The notes: generated by a model from the sequence alone, not told the origin. A stretch of 64,000 bases of DNA from Corydoras sp. C115 (GCA_019802505.1 JAFMOC010000021.1:1768501-1832500); one strand, 5' to 3'. Shown: positions 11,110-23,679, counted from the stretch's first letter. Numbers and translations: made by a program.

Positions 11110-11222
11110 GGGAAAAGGTCAATAAACTCATAATATACTATTAGTCAAATTTTAAATGTTAACTTGATTGTAAGTTTGCCCACATTTGCCATTATAGCAA
11201 ATTTGTTTGTTATTTGTTTTCT

Positions 11223-11598
11223 TTATTCATTCATTAATTCATTCATATATTCATAATCTTCCACTTAATCCTCTATTAGGGTTCCCCATACCCATCCAGG
11301 GGAAAGCGTTTTGCTCTCTGGGAAGTTACACCCGGGACAGGGTGCCAAACTATCGCTGAGCACACACTTACTCACTCACACATATACTATAGGGGCAATT
11401 TTAGAGCAGTTACCTATTTTAGAGCAGTCACCTATTTACCTTGAATCCTTATTTTTGGACTGTGGGAGGAAACTGGAGAACCCCGACCCATGAAAACTCA
11501 CATGGATGTGGGGAGAACATGAAAACTACACCCAGTTAGAATCTGAATCCCTAGCGCTTACAAACAAACGTGCTAACCACTAAGCAACTGTGTCGACC
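11223..11598 (-). mobile_element. SINE-A copy, old and diverged
   Basis: The overall order from tail to head (aagcaactgtgtcgacc) is kept, but there are many substitutions and a local duplication (ttttagagcag...ctattt). No clear target duplication. Confidence 0.85.
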
Positions 11599-11819
11599 TA
11601 TTTTCCTTCTCTTTTTTATTTTTATTTTATAAAAAATTACACACTATCACTGCTTAGCGAAAACATTCCCATGCTAGTGTTCTATTTACTGGTTTAAAAT
11701 ACACTCTATTGAGAAATGTTTTTGTGGTGTGAAACCTTGTCAAGGTTAACATGCATCATGGAAGCAGAAAGCTATGCTGCCTAAAGTTTTATTTACTATT
11801 AGGGTATTTCATGGCAGAA

Positions 11820-12185
11820 ATGTCTTAGCTGAGGTTCCAGACTACACCTACCACCTGTATGAGGCAGCAGCAATATAGGACAATGTTAGATGCGGATGAT
11901 CACAAGTGACAACGGCATCAATTCAACTGCTCAGGAGAAGGAACTGGTAAACCATTTCTGTGCTCTAACAAGAAAACTAAGTGGATTTGAACAACAGAAT
12001 GAGTGTTGATATACTGCCAGAAGATAGGACTTTCGGGTCAGAAGGCACTCAACCTGTTACAAAGGAAGAGCTGAATAATAGAGTACGGCTTGTCTGTATG
12101 ATGTGCCTAGGTCACATCCTTTGGATGCCTAGTTACCAATGTAGGCAAACTAGAAAAGAGCATTTAACGCTGCATAGGAGATAAG
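11820..12185 (+). repeat. unclassified sequence with LINE-like ORF
   Basis: An open frame at 11981-12184 ends with CLGHILWMPSYQCRQTRKEH. This recalls the LGHVLRMP...R-LRW motif after the reverse transcriptase of RTE/L1-type elements. No other LINE domain is visible. Could be chance. Confidence 0.3.
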
Positions 12186-12572
12186 AAATAATAAAGAGGT
12201 TTAAATGAAATTGTGTTTCTACGATTATAAATCTGAATTGTTTTGTCTATTGGGTAAAAATACTTGACTGGTCAGATAGAGCCCTGACCGAACCTCACTG
12301 GACTTGGAATGAACTACAACAGAGAACTCTTTTCAAAAATAATGTCTGATCTTAAAAGTGTTCCATTGAATTATTGTGAAAAAATCTCACATACCCATCG
12401 TACAATTCTTAAAATACACTCCGCATCCAAAGTTTTAAAGTATATACTGTATACTTTTCTTTTTGGTAGGGAAAAACAGGTTTTAATCTTAATTTCGATT
12501 GATGACAGATACTGATTTCGGACTAAAGCTAATATTTTTGTCTAGTTTTTATGATTTGGTGTTCTTTAGCAG

Positions 12573-12926
12573 CGTCACGGTGGTTTAGTGGTTAGCACGT
12601 TCGCCTCTCAGCGCTAGGGATTCCCGGTTCAAATCCTCATCTGGGTGGAGTTTCCATGTTCTCCCCGTGTCCGTGTGGGTTTCCTCCGGGTTGTCCGGTT
12701 TCCTCCCACAGTCCAAAAATATGGATCAAGGTAAAGTGAGTTCTTCAAAAATTACCCCATATAGAGTGTGTCTGTGTGAGTGAGTGAGTGAGTGCCCAGT
12801 GATAGATTGGCACCCTGATCTGGGTGTGTCTGCCCAGCGCACAAAACGTTCTACCCTGGATGGGCATGGGGAACCCCCTCCGCGACCCTAATAGATGATA
12901 AAGCGTAAGATAATGGATGGATGGTT
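12573..12926 (+). mobile_element. SINE-A copy, full length
   Basis: Plus-strand copy with box A tggtttagtggttagcacg, box B ggttcaaatcc and a (GGAT)n tail. 11-bp duplication TTCTTTAGCAG at 12562-12572 and 12927-12937. Confidence 0.94.
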
Positions 12927-12937
12927 TTCTTTAGCAG

Positions 12938-13287
12938 AACGGTGGCTTAGTGCTTATTATGATCGCCTTTCAGCGCTGGGGATCCAGGTTCGAATTCCTG
13001 GATGAAGTTTCCATGTGCTCCCCTTGTCTGCATGGTTGTCATCTCTGGGTTCTCCTATTTCCTCCAACAATCCAAAATCATGCATTCAAGGTAAATTGTA
13101 ACCCCATATTGTGTATTGTGTATTGTGTGTGTGAGAGTGTGTGAGAGTGCCCAGAGATAGATTGATGACCTGTCCTGGGTATATCTGCCCAGCACCGGAA
13201 ACATTCTCCTTTGAATGGCATGAGGAACCCCTGAGCAATCCTAGGCTATAGTATGCTAATGAAGGAAAACGATTGATGGATGTATGG
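12938..13287 (+). mobile_element. SINE-A copy, old, in tandem with the previous one
   Basis: A second, more diverged SINE-A starts directly after the duplication of the preceding copy. Head aacggtggcttagtgctt, box B ggttcgaattcc, tail gattgatggatg. The younger copy probably inserted at the head of this older one. Confidence 0.85.
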
Positions 13288-14264
13288 CTCTCTTTATCTA
13301 CTTTCAAAACTTGTTTGACAAACTTTTCTAATTGGTCCATAAAACACATTACAATCCTATAAAATTATGATTTAGTTTCTTGAAGGGAATAACCAACACA
13401 AAGAAAAGTGAACGTTGCTGTATTGAAATACAATTCAGCCATATAGGTTACAGTTATGGTACAGCATGTGTAATGTTTTAACTATTTAAACTAAGTAGTT
13501 TAATAGCCCCAAGACTTAAACCCATAACTTCCATCAGTGCAGTGCTATGATCACTGAGACAACTCTGCCATTTGATATATTTCTGAATAAATGTGCATTT
13601 ACACGTTACAATATGTTCTAAAGTCTGACTTTATTAAACTTCGCACTTTAAAAAGCCAATAACTATAATAATTTCCAATAACTAACTGACTCTTATACAA
13701 TTGACTAGGGTACAATTTGTTTCATCTTTTGGAGTTTTTATTATAGTCTTTAATATGGATCGAGAGATTATTTAATAGTCAATAATGTTGATAAAGAAAT
13801 ATTGGTATTTTATTTTAAATATGAAAATGACAAGTAATGAATCACAAGTAATGAATCCAGTGTTCCTGTTTATTATTATATAATATACAGTAAATTTGCC
13901 TGAAACCTAATTTCTCCAGTATACCTTACCTTTCAGGATGTGCCAGTTAGAAACATCTTCACTTCTGATAATTAATCCAAATGTTACATATCAAAGTGAG
14001 GAAACAAATGTGCTGCAGTACTTTCCTTAATGAGTCTGCTAGGACTTGAGGGGTTCGAATTCAGAGAAGCAATCACAATTTAATACTGGAATATTCCTTG
14101 TTTTTTTTCCTCCTCTGACCTGCTTTATTTATATGATTCCACATAATCAAGTCAGAAGGGGTAAAATATGAAGTTTGAGTTATTTTTCAAAATCATGCTG
14201 ACTTTGAAATACACTATATTAAAGCAGATTTGGCAACAACAAAAAAGGCAGAGTGGAGCCGTAC

Positions 14265-14523
14265 CTTCTTTGATGATCCGCCAAGGACTGAAGAACGCTT
14301 GGTGCAGATTTAAGGAGGGAAAGTGTTCATGCTGCTGAAAGCTCTCATTAAGTCTGCTGATGTGTGCAGAGATAGTGGCGTGACCAAAGCGAAATGCAGC
14401 AGTGGCAAACACGTTGGAGACTGACGGATTAATCGAATCATCATAGCCATCATATTGTCCAATGGTTTGATTAAATGCAGCTTCTCCGAGGATTTTCGGG
14501 ATATAATCTCTCAGGGTGATGAT
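14265..14523 (-). CDS. tpo: tpo exon, proximal histidine
   Basis: 259 nt, phase 0 to 1, acceptor cttttttcag, donor gtacgg. It reads IITLRDYIPKILG, YDGYDDSINPSVSNVFATA, then FRFGHATI (proximal haem ligand, His494 in human TPO) and LHQAFFSPWRI. An N-E-S sequon after the proximal His helix is absent at this point in human. All family blocks are intact. Confidence 0.97.
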
Positions 14524-16393
14524 CTGAAAAAAGTGCATGCAGCCTTAGATTGCATATAGTGTGTCTAAAATTCTCTCAGCAGAAATCACGAAGCCCTTGT
14601 TAATACATGGAAAAAGTGATAAGACCTTACTGGCTTTTAAAACATTCAAGCCGTGTCGGCTACATGGTGGCATGATGTGTATAAAAAGTCCAGATGACAT
14701 TTTAGGAATAGATTTCAGTGGCTTAAATTCTGATTTACCTGCTGAGGTCTACACAGGTTGGTATTATCGTGGATCCCGTAAGGAGAACTCGTCAGACTTA
14801 TATGGCAATTCGAAGCATCCAGATTTTGGGTGATAAGATTTTATGTGCTTCTAACGCACGTGCTATTCCTCTGAAATCCAACTGCCCTTATCTCGCATTG
14901 TGGAAGTTTAAATAACTTCGAAGTTTTTGAAGGTAAAAACCTCAGCTGACCTGCAAAATCCCTTTGCAAATATTTCAGTTTAGTTGAAAGTGACACATGT
15001 CTGTGTAAATAAAGGTTTCCTTTGTGCTGTATCTGTAGCAGCAGAGATGTGTATATTGAAACTCGCTGTCCTTGAAGCCACATTGTAAGTGCCTTACCAA
15101 ACAGACACTGTAAATCGTTTTATTGCTTTTGTAAAGTCAGAGCCTTTGGGACTTTGTTAAAACAGTGAACACTCTGCTTGATGCATCCCATCTACTTCTG
15201 CCTATGACACTTTAGACTCTCTCTGCCACTTTAATTTGATAGCAGTATGCTACATTCAACCCTATAGATCCTTTGGTGAGCATCGCAATGTTTCTTTCAT
15301 TCACAGGCCACAGAAAGGGGAAAAGTCCAAAAGAGTGAGAGAAAAAGTGAGAGAGCATATTGGAGCTGTACTTATAAATTCCTATATTTAGCTGTTGCCC
15401 ATGTTTTGGAGAATCACCTTTCTGTTTACACTTTGGAACGTCGCAAATTTAACCATGGCCTCAATGAAACAATGTGCAATGGCTTTTGTGCTCACTATGC
15501 AAATTCTTTGTATAATTACCTTGAGCTTTACTTTTCCAGTTGATATAAAAAAAAACACAAATAATAAAGAATAAGCTCACTGGCAGGCATTTCAGCACAG
15601 GTTACAGACTATCTTGAACTATCTTGAATCCTCCAGGACAGATTTAAAGTTTACAGCAGAAGTATAAACTACTTTCCTCCTACACTATTCTCAGGAAAGC
15701 AGGCCAACTGTCTGATAAAAAGCTCTGCCCACATTTATCTGGCTTCTTCTGTGGAATCTGCTAATAAACAAGCCATCCCTGAAAATATTTCACTGGCTAC
15801 AGTAGATAGATAATAAATGCATGGTAATTAGTGTTTTAATTGATATGCACAGTGATTAAGGATACAACTTAACAACTAGTGTGCTTGAATACATACAAAT
15901 GAGTTGAATCAGTAACATGGGTTTGCAGCATAACAGCTAATTGTGTACAATAGATAGTAGAGAATTAAACTCGAATGCAAACCATCGGTAATCACCCAGT
16001 GGAGGTCAGGTTTGTTAAGAATAATTAATGAATAGCATTTATTTTTCCTAACTTAAGAACTCACGTTCCATTGCAGTCACTGTTTAACATGTGCAGGGAG
16101 ATCGCTCTATGTAATTATGCCCTAGGGCTTTATAAGTTCAGAGTAATAACAGTTAATCCTTGTTCAAGTCTTGTTTTATTGCTTGCTTAATATTTAATGC
16201 AAATGAAAGTTTTGTGATTTCTTCTACCACTATAGTCAGATTTGGCTGATACAACATTTTTCACAAGAAAGTTCTCCCACCATATGGTACGACTGCCAAG
16301 ATGCAGGAATGAGCAATGGTTTCCACCAGTCAAGCTGTTGGTCCTTCCGAATCTGTCCTATGTGCTTAACATAGCACTGCAAACTGCACATAC
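14524..16393 (-). other. tpo intron, no repeats recognised
   Basis: 1.87 kb of unique-looking sequence between the two large catalytic exons, free of SINEs. Frames of up to 90 codons here are not recognisable. Confidence 0.6.
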
Positions 16394-16906
16394 CTGATGC
16401 AAAGCTCCAACAATCTTGCGAGTCTCCTGGTAGGTTGTCTCAGAACTCCAGTGGGCGTTTAGCCTTTTCAGTTTTCTGGCTATACGGTTATGTTCTCTCA
16501 CCCAGAGCGTATGCAGAGCAACTAGGGGCAGAATCTCATTCACTCTGCTATCCCCAGCCAGAAAACAGTCCACCCGATCCCCGAGTTCAACACCTGGCTC
16601 CTGGAAGCATGCAGATGGAGTTCTCTGAAGAAACGGCAGATAGTCACGACCAGCGTTGTCAGCATATTTACTGTTCACTGCCATCAGGCCCTCTGAGCTC
16701 GAAAGGTTCCTGAGCTGCTTCTGCAACTCCACAGAGTGTCCGTAGACAGTGGAGGCATCAAGGAAGGAAGTGAGTGAATTTATCTGTTGTCTTTGCAGCA
16801 TCTGCTGAAGGTGCAGAGCTTGTGTCGGCACATTGAGGCAGGCTGGCAAGGAACGGAAAAACGGGAGACAGCTTTTACTTCCAAATAGTTTATCATGCAG
16901 TGGGAT
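16394..16906 (-). CDS. tpo: tpo exon, large catalytic exon
   Basis: 513 nt (171 codons), phase 0 to 0, donor gtatgt. Blocks in order: CLPFFRS, QQINSLTSFLDASTVYG (calcium loop), LRNLSSSEG (keeps the N-glycan sequon of human LRNWT), DYLPF, CFLAGDSRVNE, LHTLWVREHNRIA (catalytic Arg and haem-ester Glu; human Arg396/Glu399), LNAHWSSETTYQETRK and IVGALHQ. The acceptor TCTCAG is preceded directly by about 60 bp of (TG)n on the sense strand. Any upstream extension of this frame through the repeat is not coding. Confidence 0.97.
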
Positions 16907-16910
16907 CTGA

Positions 16911-16911
<1 letters not shown>

Positions 16912-16973
<62 letters not shown>
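16912..16973. repeat. (CA)n / sense (TG)n at tpo splice acceptor
   Basis: About 30 CA units on the plus strand, which is (TG)n in the tpo transcript. It ends 5 nt before the acceptor of exon 16394-16906. Confidence 0.97.
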
Positions 16974-17626
16974 GAACAAAGAAAGATGTTTAGATACACC
17001 TTTATTAAAGCTTGCTCCTGATATTTAATTAGCTTAACTTCAAATAGTATTATTACATCCCTGTCATCCACTACAGTGTGCACTTAGTATATAATTCATA
17101 TACAGCATTTGTATAGTCCTGGATAAATGACATTAATTTATTAATTCCTTTTTATGTTTACAGGGCTGTAAAAAGTGTAGCAGTCTATCCCAACACATGA
17201 GGGAATGATGGGAAAACAACATGAACAGGTTGCTTGCAGTCCATTGCAGAGCAAACACAGGCGAATTATTTTGTATCTACTATTCACCTGACTGTGAAAA
17301 GAAAGTGGAGCTTCTCGAAGAAACCTTTACAGAAATGGTGAGAACATGCAAATTTCTACCAGAAAGAACATTAACTGTCTGTCTGTATGCTAGCCTATAT
17401 TTTTGTCATGGGTACTACACGACCATGTAGTTTATAGCCCTATAACATAATGATGCCTTAAAATAATTATGGTGTGTGATGTTTTCAGATTGTCAGATCA
17501 TTATGTTGTTTTACCAAATTTTTAAATTAAATGCAGGCTTTGGAAAACATAACGTTAAATTAAACCTAGAGTGAACATTCAAAGCTATTTGATAAATAGT
17601 TTAAATACATTACATGAAGTGATTTA

Positions 17627-17735
17627 TTTTGCCTACTGTGCATATACACAGAGGAATTTGTCCTTCACATTTATCCCATCCATGCAGTGAAACACACATA
17701 TACACACACTGGTGAAGTGAGCACAAATACCAGAG
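17627..17735 (-). mobile_element. SINE-C 3' fragment
   Basis: Antisense of the SINE-C end: aatttgtccttcacatttat, cccatccatgcagtgaaaca, ggtgaagtgagcac. Directly joined to the SINE-B copy at 17736. Confidence 0.65.
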
Positions 17736-17944
17736 TTACATTTGCTCATTTAGCAGACGTTTTTATTCAAAGCGACTTACAAGTATCAGATGGTGTAGGA
17801 CTCAGAACACAGGGAAAGCACCCCTAAAGCCATAAGGGTTAAGGGCCTTACTCATGGGCCCACATTGGTAACTTCTGTATATATAGGATTTAAACCCTCA
17901 AACTTTGGATTGATAGCCCAACATCTTAACCCCTCAATCCCTCA
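17736..17944 (-). mobile_element. SINE-B copy
   Basis: Antisense copy: ttagcagacgtttttattca, aagcgacttacaa, gggttaagggcctt, then the head region ttgatagcccaacatcttaa. Moderately diverged. Confidence 0.8.
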
Positions 17945-18784
17945 AAATACTCCATCTAACTTGAAACACTTGGATTACAAGCAACACCCGTCACATTCCA
18001 AAATTTTTCTCCTCCCCAACAAACTGGGTGTTCTCATATGAAATGTGCCTTGTTCTATGTCATCACATATTTATCTTTTAATCTCAGACCCAAAACTTGA
18101 TATGAGTATGAGTGTCCTAAATGGACTTTCACATAAAACCCCTTTTCAGTGATAAATGTCCTGGCAAATAGAGCAGCACTACATTAGTATTTTATTAATT
18201 TACTCTAAACAAAATGGATCTATAAAAGAGTGAAAGAGTGTAATGGGATTTAGGTGCAGCGGTGCTCGACCAAGTAAGCACACATTTTTGCAAACAGGAC
18301 AGCAGTGTTTAGATATATTTTTGGGGCATGACATTATTTTGATTGTAAATATTTCTAAAATAATAGTTTAAATCTCTTCTCTGATAAACCATTATTCCAG
18401 CTGAGTTTGGAACTGGGTTAGCATGACTACAGCCTCAAGGTTCAGGGCAACTCTTCTGACAATAGGCCACTCTCAGGCAGAGATTACTGGCAGGTCACAT
18501 TCATTTCAATTTGCTCACTACTTTGTTTGCTGTGAAGTCGTTCTCTGGAACATAGCTTGCATGTTCCTAAAATAGCTTGGCTGCTCAGGGGCAGTTCTTT
18601 GTGCTGCAGGCTAACACAGTGAAGATGCACTTGAGTTGATATCTACAGCATGCTCAGAGAATCACACTGATGTCTGTTTATAGTTGGTTTTATATGGAAT
18701 CTGCATATCAAATCTGCATTCATCTAGTTTTATAAATAACTCTAATTTGATGATTGTTATTGGATTAAATTTGTGATTTAAAAC

Positions 18785-19129
18785 TGGGGCAGCACTGTGG
18801 CTTAGTGGTTAGCATGTTCGTCTCTCAGCGCTAGGGATTCTTGGTTGGAATCCCAATCTGGGTGGAGTTTCCATGTTCTCCCCGTGTCTGCGTGGGTTTC
18901 CTCCGGGTTCTCCGGTTTCCTCCCACAGTCCAAAAACATGGATCAAGTCAATTGAATTCTCCAAATTGCCCAATATAGAGTGTGTCTTGTGTGTGAGTGT
19001 GTGCCCAGCGATAGATTGGTGCCCTGTCCTGGGTGTATCTGCCCAGCGCCCGAAACGTTCAACCCCAAAAGGGCATGGGGATGCCACACGACCCTAGTAA
19101 AGGATAAAGCAGAAGATGATGGATGGATG
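18785..19129 (+). mobile_element. SINE-A copy, full length
   Basis: Head tggcttagtggttagcatg, mutated box B (ggttggaatccc) and a (GGAT)n tail. 10-bp duplication GATTTAAAAC at 18775-18784 and 19130-19139. Confidence 0.93.
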
Positions 19130-19926
19130 GATTTAAAACAGTCCTTGGAATGTGTAAGCCTATAGATATTTCTTTCAACCACCTGTGTTTCTTGAATGCT
19201 AACTTTTTTCTTATGCATTTTTGTCTGAACCATTTAGTGTTTCTGTCTTATGTCTTATATTTTTGATATATCTTTTGTATCAATACGAAAAATGCCATTC
19301 TGAAATAGGGTCTTAGTTTTAATAGGGTCTCATAGGGTAATATATCTCATAGGGTCTTAGTTTTAATAACAATAGAGTATAATAATTGCATATCTATGTA
19401 TTTTTTGCCTAAGGATACCAAGCAGGTTGTAAAACAATATAGCTCTGTAATTTCTCTGTATTTTTATGAGCAGTCACTGCCCTGAAGCAGTATCAAATGC
19501 AGCCTTGACCATAAGGGGGTTACCCCAGTGGCCTCCTATTTCCACCGGTGTTTGTGGTTTGACTGAGATAAAGAAGCAATCAATAAGAAATACAGTTTAA
19601 TTCTAGGTCCCTGTCACATACCCTCCAACCAATCTCATGCCTATCCGCTATTTAAAATTAACTTTCCTGAGCTACTGCCGAATACATTCACACATATTAG
19701 GGAAGTAGGCTGACTTTACCGGATAATGCATTCAAGACTATAATATCTTCTTAAATAGGTGTCTGGCTAAATGCTGACTCAGCTTTGGACCTTATGTGAG
19801 TCATACAAACAAGGTCACTGGACAAAGCCAAATAGGAAAAAAAAAATCTTTAAATCCTTATAAAAATTATTTGTAAATTATTAAAATGTTTTTTCTTTGC
19901 CTTAGTGGATGGTGTATGAACATTAC

Positions 19927-20133
19927 CTGAATTGGAAAGCAGGGATTCGAATTTGAACACATATGTAGACAGCTGAATTCCCCCAGAATGGCATTTTTGC
20001 TGGTGCTTTGTGGAGTGAAGGATATGTCATGGTCTACGTACTGACCCCAGTCCACCAGCATTTGAGAATACATCGCATCCACTAAGCGATAGTGACTGGA
20101 GATTTGCATAATTTTGTTGCTGATCTCCCGGAC
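19927..20133 (-). CDS. tpo: tpo exon, distal histidine
   Basis: 207 nt, phase 0 to 0, acceptor gttttaag and donor gtaatg. It reads VREISNKIMQ..., then WGQYVDHDISFTPQSTSKNA and CSNSNPCFPIQ. The D-H-D is the distal-side motif: its Asp makes one haem ester bond and its His activates H2O2 (Asp238/His239 in human TPO). It also contributes to the calcium site. The CFPI block before the next exon is conserved. Confidence 0.97.
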
Positions 20134-21036
20134 CTTAAAACACATGATTGATGGTGTGTTAAAAGCAGAAATGACCATTGTGATAAATGTTCCAAAACAA
20201 AGTCTTCAAAAATGTTTTGAGCTGCTTCAGCTATGCTCTCTGACCATTCAAATAAATAATTCTGAAGATCTCATACATTTTAATGCGAAGCTTTCCATCT
20301 GGAAAAAATAACCAAGTAAGTCCATTGATTGTTGTTAAGGCTGAAGAGTTACATTGCTGTGAAAAATTCTAAATGTGCTTTACATCTTGAAGCTCTGCCT
20401 AACTTAGAGCAAACCACTTCGATATTATGAATCTCTCATGCAAAAAAAAGAGTCGCCGCTGTAAGCCTTTGTTTGTTTGCTGCTAAAGAATTTCTCGCTT
20501 TCCAATGAGAAACATTCACACTTCATTTGTGATCAAAGTGCTTCTGTGATCAAAGTGTATAAAGCCAGGCATTTGCCATCAGTGAGGCTCTTGAGAAGTG
20601 AAAAGCTGTATGCCCTGTTAGTTACTATACAGATTTTTTTGGTGTCTTCATTAAAAAATACTAAAATACTAGAATATAAAGCACATGCTGTGCCAAGCTA
20701 AGACTTTAAGTGTGCAAATGTAGTCCTATTTTTACTGCTCTAATGAAAGGCCAGCAAAAGTGTCAGAAAATTGTCTAATTGCTTACACAGTTCAAAGATG
20801 TTTCATGAATTTCTTATATTCTTATATTCTCATTCAGTCATATAAAGCTAAATTATAATCAACTGCAGCGTCTATAGTTACAACATTCAAAATCCAGTTA
20901 ATCACATTCATGTTTGCATTTTCTTATTATATTACTCTTGTGAAAGTGGTATATATTAATTTTCTTAAAAATATACTGGTTTCATTGAATTGTTTCTATT
21001 TATAAGTGTAGTATTTAATAAGAAAATATAGCTCAC

Positions 21037-21166
21037 AGAAGGGAGATGGAAGCCATTGTACTGGTGCCCTCTGTTCCATCCTTTCGGTTGGCTTTCTCCA
21101 TCCTCATACTCTGCTGGGAGCCATCTGGCCAAAATCGTGTTGGCTGCTCCCCAGTCTGGATTATTT
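21037..21166 (-). CDS. tpo: tpo exon, peroxidase domain (WGAANT block)
   Basis: 130 nt from acceptor ttatttag to donor gtgagc, phase 2 to 0. It reads NNPDWGAANTILARWLP then YEDGESQPKGWN and NGFHLPS. The W-G-[AS]-[AS]-N-T..ARWLP..YEDG signature is the standard early block of the animal haem peroxidase family. It aligns without gaps to human TPO up to PLPP. Confidence 0.96.
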
Positions 21167-21699
21167 CTAAATAAGTATGGTTTTCATAGAGAATCCCATT
21201 TAGGAGGTACATCAAAAAATACAAAACACTGTTTTCAAACATCATTTATAAGTTAAATATAAAAACATAAATAAAGGAAAAATAGCAAATATAATAAATA
21301 AAATAAGCCTGTTTTAAAATTAGCATCATGGTGTATGTATAAAGTGTTTTTTAACTGTATCGATATGCAATGTTTTCTCAAAGTTTGGACACATTCCTCC
21401 ATATTAAGCTGATATTCTGTGGATTCATGAAATGAAATACATTTAATGATATCTGTAGCAAGCATTCTTTACAACTATTAATGCACATCATATACTTAAT
21501 AACAGATTGTATGAACAGTCATTTTGATTGAGGCAAAAGCACTGTAGACATCCAATTATGCTAAGATCACTTTTGAAATCATAGGTTTTAAAGTCCCAGT
21601 CAAAAGTGTGCACACACCACATTATTGCTCCATTATCTATTTACTCTTTAGATGGAATTTATTGTTTTACAATTACTGGCTGTTTTTTTGTTAGTACCC

Positions 21700-21935
21700 C
21701 TTTGGTTCTCTGTTCTCTATTTACGTGGACCATTACAGAACAGATATTATTTGGATAGTGGATTGTTTATTGTCAGTTGTGCAGTGACACTGATGCAGTG
21801 AGGGGGTTTTAGTGCAGCAGTGTACCAACCAAATAATCTGCTCTGTGGTGGTACTATTGGGGTCCTGACCATTAGAGAACATAAGAGAGATCTTTACAGT
21901 AAGTGGCACTGATACTGGACAATAAGTGGAGCATT
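21700..21935. mobile_element. partial copy of the palindromic element
   Basis: Shares gcagtgacactgatgcagtg, aataatctgctctgtggtgg and ggggtcctgaccattagaga with the outer part of that family. Diverged. Confidence 0.55.
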
Positions 21936-22179
21936 AATAATAAGATAGCTATGAACAAAACATTGTGCAGAAAGAATTCAGGAGAAATCATAAAATAAGT
22001 AGGAGCAGAAACACTACTGCTGGAAATAGCATCGAGCTAATGTATTGAAAGGGTGCTATTAAAGTTTCTAGTGTAGAATTAAACCTTTGCGAAATTCCAC
22101 ATTTGTAAGTTTGATATACTCATCCTATCATACTAAACAATGAACCAAACTTAACCAATGCTCCTGTATATATATGCTT

Positions 22180-22181
<2 letters not shown>

Positions 22182-22216
<35 letters not shown>
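22182..22216. repeat. (AT)n microsatellite
   Basis: About 35 bp of alternating AT in the tpo intron. Confidence 0.95.
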
Positions 22217-22218
<2 letters not shown>

Positions 22219-23431
22219 CTGATTAGTGACTATAGTGATTTTATTGCTTTTAGAGGTTGTCTGATAAATTATAATCAAAATAATAAAAGTTGACAGCAGA
22301 AAGGTCCCAGGTTTCCGGGAGGACGTAAACAAGCCCTTTCTGTTTGTATACTACATGTCCTTCACATGGCATTGGGACTTGACGATTGGTAAATTAGAGA
22401 CACTAAATCATTCAAGTCGCTGGGGGTGTATTAATCAGTGCTATCAAAGTGCCAAGCTCTTATAAATTACAGGGTTGCTACAGGAGTGGCATCCAGTTTA
22501 AAACTGTGTCTGGTTAAATATACAGTTGTTCTTTGCTGTGAAATTCCTAAAAGGAACAGCCAAAAGAAATTAAGGTAGATGATTGCAGCTCAGCCGCCAT
22601 TGTATCATGAGATTTTGGAGTAGTGACAATAAAATTGCATGTTAAGTTTAACAACGTTTACAAATCCCACCATGAACGTTTGCTGGTGGTTTGCTTGTCA
22701 GAATATAAATGTAAAACTCCTCATGACCTCATGAAAAAATCATTTACAGATGCAAGACCAGTCAGTGTATTGCGAATAAGATACTTAATGTCAGCGTTTA
22801 CTAAGGTTAAAATCTGAAATGTTTGTGGTGAGTCAATCATAAACAAGCACTTGTTTTGAAGTACGATGTGAACAAAACTTCAAAGGTTTCAACTGGTGAA
22901 CTTTACCAAAATTTGTGTATTTGTTATAAATCACATTGGCTTTCCAGGAAAAAATGTTTAAAAGGTTTTTCGAGGACTCCTGTAGTCATTGTTATGACAC
23001 TGATAAGTAACAGTGTGGGAAGATGTATTTAAATTATTCATCAAAGTAAAAGTAAAAATACAGCAAAACAAAACTACTGTGCTAGAAGTAAAAGATGAGC
23101 AAAAGTACCAATATATTATACACTTTCATGATTTATTACTATTAGAACATCAGTGCTCAAGTAGTCTGGTGGATGTGGAGCTAGTTTGAACTATTCAGTT
23201 TCGTAGGCAAGAAAACCAAATAGATCCAGATAGAGGTCATAATTATCAGGTAAGCAAAAATAAAATAATAAAAAAAAACATTTTGCTACACTCTGCTTTA
23301 ACTTTTTCTCATATTTTATATATGTTTGTGGAGCGCTCTTTATCACTTCAGCAAAAGCCTTGGTTTATCATGAATTAACCCAAATAGACTGCTGTAAAAT
23401 CCTCCCAGCCAGCTCTGTCAGTCATCTTGTT

Positions 23432-23662
23432 TTTACATTACATTGTGTTACATTACGTCTGCTACATATAGCAGATGCTTTTATTTAAAGTGACTTACAA
23501 ATATCCCAAATTGGTGACATGGTTTAGAACACATGGTCAGCATTGATGCATTGAGAGTTAAGGGCTCAAGGACACACATTGGTAACTTTAGCGGACATTA
23601 TTTGAACCCTCAAACTTTAGATTGATAGTCCAACTTCTTAACCACTGAGCTACCTCACCTAA
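23432..23662 (-). mobile_element. SINE-B copy next to a LINE fragment
   Basis: Antisense copy with a (TTACA)n end, agcagatgcttttatttaaa, and head ttaaccactgagctacctca (box A complement). It abuts the LINE fragment at 23680. Confidence 0.82.
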
Positions 23663-23679
23663 TATTACAATTAACATTT

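Larger units (their letters stand above)
16974..19926 (-). other. tpo intron with SINE-A, SINE-B, SINE-C
   Basis: Holds joined SINE-C/SINE-B fragments (17627-17944) and a full SINE-A (18785-19129). A small direct repeat (agggtcttagttttaata at about 19307 and 19351) lies near the right side. Remainder unremarkable. Confidence 0.6.

Noticed and set aside
16907..17083. Upstream extension of the tpo catalytic exon frame with a VCVC run
   Set aside because: Open only because (TG)n lacks stops. The splice acceptor at 16907 and alignment to TPO end the coding part at 16906.
22623..22817. 64-codon plus frame
   Set aside because: No domain, no splice context, inside a tpo intron on the opposite strand.
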